A stretch of DNA of 64,000 nt from NCBI RefSeq assembly GCF_000787575.1, contig NW_012236512.1, positions 508,511 through 572,510 on the forward strand, given 5' to 3'. Below, piece after piece: positions 51,860-63,260 of this stretch (position 1 is the stretch's first letter; every line of letters begins with the position of its first letter). The notes below the pieces were generated by a model, which had not been told where the DNA came from, made no database searches, and was given only the letters and a program-made list of their open reading frames with translations. Made by a program: the position numbers and the translations under genes. Origin of the DNA: Acytostelium subglobosum LB1 (taxonomy: Eukaryota > Evosea > Eumycetozoa > Acytosteliales > Acytosteliaceae).

Positions 51860-54800
51860 ATGTTTGGTATCGATAGATATACATATAAAGTCGAGGTCGA
51901 CAAGAATGATCGACCAAACACAGTTGCCCCAACAGAGTCTGGTGTTGAAGGTGAGACAGACTTTCATTCAATCACAACAAAGACCAAGGCATTGATTGAT
52001 TCTTACTAACATTCATATACATATACACTCATAGATGGTGCAGCAAGCGATCCAAAGTATCGACAATTCAATGATGATCTGAATACAACATTGCAGTCTT
52101 TTGCCAAGTCTGTAGAATGGGCAGATTTGGTCAAATGGCTTAGTAAGTTGTCTAAAGTGTTTGAGAAGTATCCAAAGTCTGCTAGTATCCAGCCCAAACT
52201 ACTACTCTCCAAACGTCTGTCACAATGTCTAAACGCCTCATTACCAAGTGGCTGTCACAGTCATGCACTCGACACCTACCAAATGATATTCAGTCGCATT
52301 GGTGTATGTACCCTTACCCTTACCCTTACCCTTGCCATTGCCCTTGCCCTATCTAACATGTGCCGCACACAACTTAGACTGAACGACTATCGATTGATAT
52401 TGCGATATATGGAGCAGGATTGTTCCCGCTGTTTAGATACGCGAGCACAGATGTTAGGTTCAAGATGTTGCAGTTGTTTGACAAGTATCTGGTGCCACTT
52501 GGACATAACTTAAACACAAGTCTTAATGGCATCGTCTCATCTTTGTTGCCAGGCCTAGACGAAGGCTCAGGCGAACTCTACGAATCAGTGCGCAAGACAC
52601 TCAATCTGATCAACAAGTCAACTTCGACACTCATCTTTCATCAAGCGATCTGGAAGAACTTGATCACAACACCCTACAACCGTCACGCTGCCATTGAGTA
52701 CCTAATCAAACATCTTCCAAAGGACTTCTCAGATGTATCCATTCAAGGTATGTCCCTGCAACATCACTCAACACATGTAGAGTCGTACTAACCCTCGGGT
52801 CACATCCATCCCAACAAAGACTTATACTTGCCAGAGAAGGAGACATTGGTTGCGCAGGCCATCTGCCAGTCACTAACAGACAGCACGACATTGGTACAGA
52901 GGAGCATGTTGGAATTGATAACAGCCTTCTTCCCATTGTCCTACAATATATTCTCTGGCGCAGCACTAGAGAACATCATCAAGGCAGCAGTCAGTGTGGT
53001 CGTCTCCAAAGATGCCTCACTAAACAAGCGACTCAACTCATGGCTACTCGGTAGCGACAACGATCCCAACTACTTTTCACAGCATGGCAAGCAACCAACA
53101 ATCAATGCATTCAAGGTAAGGACCACTCTCACTCCCTCGTTTGCCGCTCATTCATTGACTAACTCATTCAATCAATCATATATCTAGAAACTACTCAATG
53201 ATCGACTACATCCAATTGGAACAACAGCCAACACTACTCTAGCGCACAAGGATATGACATCACCATTTGTAATATTAACATACTTGTTCCAGAAGGAACA
53301 GTTCCAGACGATACTCGATGGCATCTTGCTGGACATCCTGCGCTGCCTGTACAAATTCAAGGAAGGATACAGCTTCTCCAAGGACATGGTCAAGTACATC
53401 GACGAGCTGCTGGCCTCGATCACAGACAGCAAGGTCGTGTGGACGTTCGTATCCCAACTTCTAACATTCAAGTCGGGCTCGAGTGTGTCTGAAGCCATCG
53501 AGAATGTGAAGCTGGTCGAATGCTACTTGGACGTCGTCCCGCTCTCGGTTGAGGATGTGCAGTCCCACCATCTGCCCTCGCTATTGTTGGCCATCGTCCG
53601 TTCGATGAAGTCGATCATCGAGCCACGCGACAACAATCTGATCATCGCATTCACACAGCTATGTATGAGAGTCATTGGTAAGATCATCATGGCTACACCT
53701 GGCGCTCAATCACTTCTAGTCGAGTCCATCGACACCTTCCAAGACTACTTCATCATGCTCAGCGACTACATTCGAGATGGCTGTCAGACTGTCTCGGCGC
53801 CGCTCTCATCACCACGCAACTATTCATTCTCAACAAACACGGCTGCAGGTGGCGCAGTGTCACCATTGCCCGACCTATCGCACAGCGCAACGTTGACCAA
53901 CAGCAGCGACACCTTTGTCATATTGGACCTCTCACTGCAGGTTCTTGTGGGCTTGTTCCAGCAATTCCGTGCGTCGCCAACATCGTCAACGTCGTCCCCG
54001 GCTCTCGGCTCCACGACCTCACCTAAGTGGTTCTGCCCACTCTACGACTACTGTATGTCCGAGAATCCGTACATCAGTTGCCTGGCGATCAGGTCGTTCC
54101 TCAGCCTCGTGTATAGACAGGGCGACTCAGGACTCAGTCGCAGCATCAAGAACCTTGTAACGGTAGAACATTTCACATCACTGGCCAAGAAGTTGTGGTC
54201 GATACTCGAGCCACAAAACTGCGCCGTACACTACAAAGTGGCGTCGTTGTTCCTATCACTGGGCGAGATGAACGAGGAGGCCTGCGCAACTGTCATCTCC
54301 GAGTCGATGCTAGACACGATCCTCGCAAACCGCGTCGAGGGCTACCAGAAGTTTGCGTTGTTCTGGCGTCTTGCTGGCGAGCTAGGCAACACTTCATTGA
54401 TGTTCTCGAACACACTGTTCCTGATGCTCGACTCACTGCATAGCGACCAGCCAATCATCAAGCTCACCGGCCAGACTTGGTTGGCCGATGGCATCAGCAA
54501 GGCCGAGCGCATACTCGACCCACTGCTACGCATCCTGCTCGACACGTCCACCGTGCGCTTCAATCACATCTATCAATCAATGTACGACACGCAACAGGTC
54601 ATCTACACATTCAGGATACTCAAGGCAATCATCGAGTGCGACTTTAAGCTCTTCATTCAACACGTGATTGAGAAGCCAATCTCAAAGGAGATCATACAGA
54701 TGAATGATGCACAGACAATGGTCGTTCGCAAGGCTACCCCTTCGTCGTCATCATCGTCTGAGAGGACACCACACGAGTCCTCAGGCCTCACTACTTCTCC

Positions 54801-57800
54801 TCACATCTTCTCGAACTACTCTCCCAAGCTATCGGCTTCGATTGGTGGCATCACAGAGACATCGTCCGACTTCCTGTTCATACCAACCAACTCATACATT
54901 GATCTACTGGTCGTGGTGGCACTGCGCTTCCTACAAGGAATGGTCCCAAACAGTGTGGACAAGACCACCGAGGAGGGCAAGACATTCGTCTCACAGAACG
55001 ATGTCGTCCAGATCAGCGCCGCCGAGTTCCTACAGTATCTATTGGCCCAGACCTCCATCCACCCGGCTAAAGCCTGCGAGATTGCCAACTACATCCAGGA
55101 GCCAATCCTTCAGAACCTGGCACAGGCTGTATCATCGAGCAACATGGTGCTCCAGGTGCATCTTCTCCAACTGCTTCGCTCCATCGTGCTGATCGACTCG
55201 TCATCCGCCGCGCCCATGCCAATGCTACCAACATCGCCACAGTGGGCCAACATCAACTCTCTACATGACAGCAACGGCAGCCACGGATCGATGGGCAACA
55301 CATCGATCGCGTCGATCACTCAATCGACAATGTTCTTGCAGACGACTGTCGTTGGTCTGATCCAGCCATCAACGCGCTTCAACATTCGATTCTACTGGCT
55401 GGACTTTATAACATTCTGTTTGCCAAGGATGGCCAACTCGGCGCAGCTCCCACACGTCGTCACCACCATTGTCAACTGCATACGTGACCTCTTGCTCTCA
55501 TTCGACAATCGATCACTGTTTGACAGTCTTACATCACGCGACATCATTGTGTTGCTCAAGAGTCTCACATACATTCTCAAGTTCTCGGTGCTCGAGCCCA
55601 TCACACCGTTTGTTAAGGTCGTCGCTGAGGACTCGCAGGGTAGCGGCAGGTATGGTCCACTTGGTGGCGTGCGCATCTTGACAGACTTTGTCAAGGACGT
55701 GTTCACAGCCGAGACAGACCCATCGACGATCCTCACGCCATTGGGCAAGGTGCGCGATGAACTGTTCAAGGACCTCGCCGGCATCATCACACCCCTGGTC
55801 AAGTTGTGGGGCCCTCCCAAGACTGCCTCATTGGGCAAGATGTCAATGTCCACTGACGTATCCTCGGACACACACAACAAGTATGCCATTCAGGACATGA
55901 TACTTCATGTACTGGACCCCTTGGCCACCAAATACCCGACACAGCTCGTTGGCGCTGTGATTGACATATGGCAGATGACCGACTTTAACAATGCAGAATC
56001 ACAATCGACGCGAAAAGTCATGATGGAGATCCTCAACAGCCTAGAGTCTGTGCGCGAGGATAGTGTATTCCAATCGTGCTTCCAGATCCTCACGGCCCTG
56101 CACACTCAGGAGCGCAACAAGGCCTTACCCAAGGTGATGATGTCCAAGTTCACATTCAAGGAGGCTGCGTTGTATGACTTTGTCTACAGATACATTGAAG
56201 AGTACACCACGCCCTTTGATGGCATATCTCAGTCACTGCTGGCCATTGTCCGACAGTCTCTGCACTCGTCCAACCCCATGACCTACATCACCCAGCTTCA
56301 GCTCATCCACCTCTACGTGCGCAAGCAATGTCCCGAAGAGAAGTCCAAGAACCAGTTACGTTACAAGCACAACAAGCGCGAACTACAAGAGCTGATACCA
56401 AAGATTGTCGAGGCCTGCTTCATGATCAGTGGCAAGTCTTTCAATGATATCTCGGCCATCTACATCCCGCCCACTGGCATGGGGGATGGCGCACCCATGC
56501 GCCCATCCTCGTTCGAGTTGCGCAGTGACTCGCCCACGACCACCTCGTCCGGCTCATCATCATCAGGAAACTCTGTCGACGATAGTCCCAACTACGGTGG
56601 CTCACGCGGACGCACATCGTCTAGTGGCGAGCACGACTCTGGCAACTATTTGAAGCGCGAGACGCGTCTAAAGACTCAGGTCAGCTTCCGATCGCTCGTA
56701 CAGCTGTCTACTACGCTGGCGCCACTGCTCGACACAATCTTTGATGACAAGGAGCGCGTTGCAGCCATCCTGGCCAACTCAATCTACAACGTCGTGCCCT
56801 ATCTTAAGTCCAAGGCAGAGGCATCGCGTGAGAACACCTATTACTCGACATGTCTATTGTCCTCGCTCTCTGAGTACCCATACAACATCAAGTCCATCAA
56901 AAAGGAGGCACTAGAACTATTCTTTGACTACGACTTCTTCAAGCTTGACATCAAGACTCTCGAGCAGACCAGCAAGTGCATCAACCAGATCATGATCCAT
57001 GACAAGACAGCCCTGTCCGACTTTATAAGTACGTACTATCCATCACTCAATCACCTCCGCTCACTCACTCACTCATTCGCTTAATCATTCGTACAGAGAT
57101 ACTTAGCAAACCTTGGACAGCACCTTCGGCGCTCACATTCGTGAACAAGGAGGCTGAGTCGATCAACAGAGCAAAGCAACTGAAACGACTGTCATTCATC
57201 ATTTTGAGTGGCGTTGAGAATCAGTATCTCTCAATACTGCCATTGGTGTTGGAGAAGATAGTCGAGTCACTGCGCATCCCCAACGCCACAGTGCTACATC
57301 TTCAAGTGTTCCAATGTCTTCGTGTACTGCTCGTTAGGATGTCACACGAGAATCTACGATCATTCTGGCCGATTATCATCACCGAACTCATTGACATCCT
57401 GTCACATGCACACGACGACAACACACCCAGTGAACTAGTGTTGGCCGCCTGCAAGTTCCTGGATCTCGCCCTTACTCTGCCAACGATCACCGAGCAATTC
57501 AACCTCTATGAATGGGTGTTCATTCGGGGATGCTTCATCAAACACCAAGCCGCACCATTCAAGCCCTACGTCGACAGCATATCACAATGTCCAATAATGG
57601 AACTCAACGAGGATGACAACACACCACCATCGATACTTACATCGTCTGGTGTCATGACTGCGCCAGACATTAGTAGACAACTTGCACGACCATGTATATT
57701 AATTCGATCACTATCAGAGTTGGCAAATGGATACATAGAGTTCAAGGCTTACTTGTCAAAGTTCTCAATCGCCATTTATAAGCGCCACTTGAACACCAAT

Positions 57801-58247
57801 GCCGTCGACCTGAACTACATCAACGAGTTGCTATGCTTTGACTTTTGTGAATTGGACCTCACCAAGCTGAGCATCTCTGGCGACATCCAGTTTAGTCCTC
57901 TGGCGCCCTCTGGACTCTCCAACATTCTGGCAAGCGATAGTACAACCTCAACCTCGACAACATCAACACTTCCAACAACATATGAGTCATCATCGTCAAC
58001 AACAAGTGGTATATCTCAAGAGAATAGTGGCAGTGGTGGTGGCGGCGGAACACAAACAACACAACCTTGGACAAGAACAAAGATCACTGGGTCTGGATCA
58101 GGTGGAGCAGGAGTCGTAGGAAACTCTAGTGGATTCAAATCTACCACCGCTAACTTCTTGGAGAGAGCCAGGACTACCAGTGGCTCAAACAACAGCATCG
58201 AACAGCCCACGACAACCAACAACAGGGTGGACTCACCATCAATGTAA
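51860..58247 (+). CDS. DOP1 (Dopey) family trafficking protein
   Basis: Six exons: 51860-51950, 52035-52303, 52378-52747, 52820-53115, 53188-57028, 57097-58247; phases agree and give 2005 residues. The start ATG is at 51860. The N-terminal Dopey domain is clear: DPKYRQFNDDLN, VEWADLVKWLSKLSKV, LLLSKRLSQCLNASLPSGCH, HALDTYQMIFSRIG, IYGAGLFPLFRYAS, LPGLDEGSGE. The long middle is helical-repeat-like, with Ser/Thr-rich loops (residues 560-600, 770-850, 1430-1480). The Leu-rich C-terminal domain (LVRMSHENLRSFWPIIITEL) ends in a Gly/Ser/Thr tail of about 120 residues. DOP1 works with MON2 at Golgi and endosomal membranes. Intron 2 (52304-52377) contains a CCCTTA repeat. Exon 5 alone is 3.8 kb. Confidence 0.93.
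52311..52350 (+). repeat. CCCTTA repeat inside a DOP1 intron
   Basis: CCCTTACCCTTACCCTTACC followed by CCCTTGCC variants, lying within the second DOP1 intron. Same unit, on the opposite strand, as the array at 45789-45883. Confidence 0.8.
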
Positions 58248-58850
58248 CATTCATTCATTCATATTCAATCAATATATATTGTTTAAACAATAATACATGT
58301 ATTCGATTCGACTTTGCGAACATCATCATCCCCATTAATCCAACTCATTCATATCCATTCGGGTGATGTGACGGACTTGGATGGCTTTGTCATCGACCCG
58401 ATCGTCTTGAACATGACGTCTTTAGTTATTGTAATTGATGAGTTGGATGTCAGAGCAACTGACACTTACATACCCAAGTAAGTTAGGAAAGTATCCAGTG
58501 CCCTTTGAAGGAAGCCCAAAAGGTGATCGTGCGGAAGATGCCAGATATTTTTTTCCAAACAAAACGTTGCCATTTGACACGAATTTGATCAGAGCAATGA
58601 TGGGATGCGACCGTATGTTCGACCCTTCTTTGGTGGAAATCCACATCCAACCTTGGTCGAAACAGACACCAAAGGGTTTCTTTGCGAAGCAATCTTGTCT
58701 TGAACTCACCATACTAAATCGTCGACAATCCAATCACTTCATTCATTTACTAACTTTAACAGATAATAATAAGTTTGTATTTGTAATCTATTTATTTATC
58801 ATTATTATTTATTTATTTATTTATTTTATTTATTATTTGTGAATTTGGAA
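58248..58850. other. Spacer between DOP1 and the G8-domain gene
   Basis: Holds overlapping open frames at about 58422-58842 on both strands. The plus-strand core reads YPVPFEGSPKGDRAEDARYFF...MMGCDRMFDPS, the minus-strand core GWMWISTKEGSNIRSHPIIALI. Composition is protein-like and distinctly less AT-rich than the flanks, so one of them may be a gene remnant, but I recognise no family. The last 60 bases are TTTATTTATTTATT repeats upstream of the next start codon. Confidence 0.4.
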
Positions 58851-61800
58851 ATGAAGTTCCAAGTCAACTTTTTGATCTTGATGATCACACTGATTGCTTC
58901 ATTCCAACAACATCAATCAGTTGTTTTGGCACAGACTCAATTGGGCCAGGTAACAATTGGTGACACATTGGTCATTCAATCAACTCAAGTTGAGACAATC
59001 TACAAGTATGAGGTAGTGGATGGTTTGCAAGCACCACGTATCTCAATCAGTCTGACAAAGGGCTCGGCACAGTTATCTGAGATACTCACTCAGAATGGCA
59101 ACACATTTGTACTCGGTCCAAAGCCATCAACAACATCATCGACTACATCCAATGGTCCAACATCCACAGACTCATCCAATGGACCAACCACAACATCAAG
59201 TTCAACACAATCAACTACTGATGGAGGTCAATCAACTACAACTGATGGAAACAATCAGCCAACTACTACTACATCGACAACGACTGGCCCCAACTCAATC
59301 ACTGGTCTGAGCTCTGGTGCCAAGCTTTCAGGCAGTATCTCACTTGTTGCCGCAGTCAGCATGTTGGTATCGATGGCTGTCTCTACCAAGGGCGGCAAGA
59401 AGTTGATGCCAGTTGTCATTGTCGCTACATTCGCCATTATGATATCCACTGTCTACGCAGTCAACTTTGCCGATCTCACTGTTGTAGTCACCATCCAAGC
59501 ACCAGCCAACTATCTCTTCAACTCTGTCACTATCACACCAGGTGCAGGTAGCATATCCATCCAAGGATTGCAAGCTTCAACCCTTATCGTAAATGGTTGC
59601 ACAAGTATGTATACAACCCTTACCCTCGCCTCTTACCCTCACCCTAACCCTTGCCCTCACTCCACCTAGCTACCAACCTCTTGCCTATCACATTCACTTC
59701 ATTGTCGGTCACTACTGCCAATCTCTGCTCGTTGGCACCAGTGTCACTCATTGCCTTCCAGGCTACCAATAATGCCAACATCAACATCACATCGTCTGAC
59801 AAGGTGGACATCGCTTTTGCAGACAGCTACCATGGAAGTGTGGTTGTGGAGACAGGTGCTGGAGTCACACCAACATTGGACAACTCGTGTTCTGTTACCG
59901 CCTCCAACTCGAGCGGCAAGACAATCACTACGGGCTCCTGTGGCAATGACCCAGCCACCCTCAGAGCTTCGGGTGCCAATGGCGTCAAGTTAGCCTCTGC
60001 ACCCGCCTGCCCCATTACCCCAACCTGGAGAGATGCTGCACCCTCCCCCAACGGACCAGTGTCACCGTCTTTGGCCACATCCAGTCCGGTCATCTCATGG
60101 GCCTATCCAAATGCATCGAGCTGGGCTCTGATTAATGAGTGGTGGGGCAACATCAATGTTACCACTGCTCCAACTTGGGATGTTATTGGCAACGTCGCTG
60201 TTGGCAGCTCACTCAAGTTCACTGTGCCCAAGTGGGGCGTTCAGAACATTGCCCTCGTCTCAATGATCAATGACTTCTATGTGCGTCAGGGCCGCACCTA
60301 CCAGGTGAGCTTTGACATCGTCGCCACAGAGAGCAACGTTGTCAACGCCTCGTTCTGCAACTACATCAACGAAGATCCCCAGGATACCCAAAACTCACAC
60401 AACTGGGGCATACCAGTTGCCCAATGCTCACTCGTGCCCAACTCCAACACCATCACCAACACTGCTTGGAAGTCACTCACTGGCACGTTGGTGCCCACCA
60501 AGGACATGCCCCTGGTCTCCATCGGTGTGTCTCTGTCTATCAACTCGGTCGATCACGAAGTCGGTTACTACATCAAGAACATCAAGTTCATCATCCCCTC
60601 TGCACCAATCGTCGTGCCTACACTCCTCAAGAGCAGCTCTGAGCTAATCACCATCCCTCGCCCCACCACTGGACTCATCGCCCAGAACCGCACTGGCTGT
60701 CCACACCTCCAAACCGACCTCAAGCATTGGCACGACCCCGCCACTTGGGGCGGCTCAATGCCCTCACCCGCCGCCACCATCACTCTTCCCGCCAACACCA
60801 AAGTACTAATCTCATCATGCTCAGTCGACCCAGCCGTTGTCTACCAAAAGATAGTTGTGCCAGCCACTTCGCAGCTAATCTTCTCAGACGCCAGCTACAA
60901 GATGCAGATCCACGATATCTACGTGCAGGGACAGCTGATCATGGGTTCCAACACATGTCGTTTCAATGGTAACATTGAGCTCGTTTTCAACGGTCAGTAC
61001 ACGACAGCCGATACCATCGCCCAGTACCTTGGCAGCAAGGGAATTGCTGTGGCCAAGGGAGGCTTCATCTCGGTTCACGGAAAGCAGTATTACAACACCT
61101 GGAGTCGTCTGGCCGCCACCGCCTACCCCAACGACTGGATCATCTATCTACAGGACAATGTGAACTGGGAGGTCGGTCAACAGGTCGTCATCACCACGTC
61201 AAAGTACTACGATGAGGCCACCAAGCAGAATGAGGTCATGACCATCGCCGCCATCCAGGGCAAGGCTGTCCAGTTCAGCGCACCACTCAAGTACCTGCAT
61301 TATGGTGGACTTGAGTACCAAGCAGAGGTTGGTCTGCTGACACGTCGTATTGTCTTCCGTGGCGCCAATGATTCAGACGCCAAGGGCTTTGGAGGCCATG
61401 TCCTCACCATGAGCAATGGTCAATTTGCTGGTATCCAATTGATCAAGATGGGTCAGACCAACATCAAGGGTCGCTACCCTCTCCACTTCCATCTTGCAGG
61501 CAAGGTCAACAACTCATACATCACCGACTGCTCAGTGCAACAAGCCTACTACCGCTGCTACACTGTTCACGGAACTCACTACGCCACCGTCTCGCAGAAT
61601 GTTGCCTATGATGTCAGAGGTCACTGTTACTACATTGAAGATGGAGTCGAGGAGAACAACACCATCTCTTACAACTTGGCCGCCTACGTCCACACGATTG
61701 GTCGCCCAGCCGCTGGTTATGCTCAAGCTGGAGAGTGGTTCTACCAGACCCCTGATCTCACCCAACCCGCCGACTCTGCCGCAGCTGGATACTACATCAC

Positions 61801-63260
61801 CAATGCCTACAACACCATTGTTGGTAATGCTGCCTCTGGTGGATGGGCTTCCTACTCCTTCCCCAACTTGCCCGCACCCGTTGGAGCGTACCGTAACTTG
61901 ACAACCTTTAACCCGTCCAGTCGAACAACCCTCAAGTTCGACGGAAACACCGCTCACTCTGCCGGCTCCTACTTTATCTTTGGCTCTTGCGTCTACTGTG
62001 GAGGCAAGCTCTGGTTTGAGAACGCCACAGACATCCTGACCTACCAGTCAGGTCGTGTCAGTCGTTCAACCCTCGACTTTGCTGGACAGGAAACATGGAT
62101 GCGTTACTCCAACATCAAGGTATCGCAGTGTTCTGCTGGAATTGGTCACTGGGGAGATGAGATTGAGGGTCGTTGGCTATGAGTCACACGACAACGCTAT
62201 CTCAGCCACACTCTTTGGTTCAGCATGGATGAGTAACGCCATTGTGAATGGATGGTCCAACAACCCAATGGATGAGGCCAAGTTTGACATATGGACATTC
62301 CGTCAGGGATTCCAATTCTACGACACAGTCACCCAGACCATCTTGACCAACATCAACTTCCGTAACTTCTGGCATCGCGACAACTCTGACGATCCCGAGA
62401 ATGACTACCGTGTCATTGTCTCCATGACCCACAGCGACGTCTACAAACCACAAGGTATCTCTGCCACTCGCAACATCACATTCACCAATGTCCCACTTGC
62501 CGCCCGTCTGGGTCACGCCATCAAGGATACTGGCTCCAGTCGCTACTTCAACTTTATGGACTTTGATGGAACTGTGTCGGGCACTGGCGTCAAGACACTG
62601 GTCGGCTCCCACATCAATTGGTGGAACTATGATTCCAGCTGTCAGTACAACCAAGACTGGAACTCATGGTACTGTGCACAGGGTGCCCACGAGGTCGTCA
62701 ACATTCCAGTCTACATCGCTGGTGTGATCGATGATGCTGAGGCCGACCCATCCATTGTCGTCGGTACCGCCACCATGTTTGCACCAAACCTCCCAGCTGG
62801 CGGCCAAACCAGCGTGATCACCAACAACAATGGTATCACAGGTATCTCCAATGTTGGATGGCACCTCAACTTCAACAACAGCTCGCCAGCCGAGATGAAG
62901 ATCGATATCCGCCAGATCCCCTACAACAACTACATCCTGTTGGCGGTCAACTATCCCTCCGGCACAACATTCACCGCCAGCACCCGCGCCTATGAATGGG
63001 GCGACACCAACCAATTGACCTCGACCACCTCTCGTTCGCTGGTGATCAGTGGCGATGGCACCAAGTACTACTTTGATGGAACGACCCTGTTTGTCAAGTT
63101 GATCTGTCCTTTGTACACTGGAAACATGGCCGATGAGGCGTTCTCTCGTGGCAACGTCTACGTCTACGACTTGATGTGGGGCTACTACTACACCATCAAG
63201 GCCTCCTGTCCCAACAACAAGTGCACCGTCACTGGACCAACAGTCCCATCTTGGCAATAA
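58851..63260 (+). CDS. G8-domain/beta-helix secreted surface protein (one frame break)
   Basis: Exons 58851-59604 and 59670-63260. A signal peptide (MKFQVNFLILMITLIASF) begins the protein. A short domain, a Ser/Thr/Gly stalk and two hydrophobic stretches (SISLVAAVSMLVSMAVS and MPVVIVATFAIMISTVYA) follow within the first 205 residues. From about residue 620 there is a G8 domain (HWHDPATWGGSMPSPAATIT, then the conserved glycines), and a parallel beta-helix with CEMIP/TMEM2-like motifs (GRYPLHFHLAG, GTHYATVSQNVAYDVRGHCY, YESHDNAIS). The frame shifts by one base near 62167-62169: GDEIE runs out of frame at GGG, and with one G fewer continues as VVGYESHDN. About 1447 residues would result. This may be an assembly error, as the sequence beyond is well conserved in style. 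Related proteins act on extracellular polysaccharide; that role is inference. Confidence 0.8.
59605..59669 (+). repeat. Intron made of CCCTTA-like repeats
   Basis: The 65-base intron of the G8 gene (GTATGT donor, CACCTAG acceptor) consists largely of degenerate CCCTTA, CCCTCA and CCCTAA units, like the second DOP1 intron. Confidence 0.7.
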
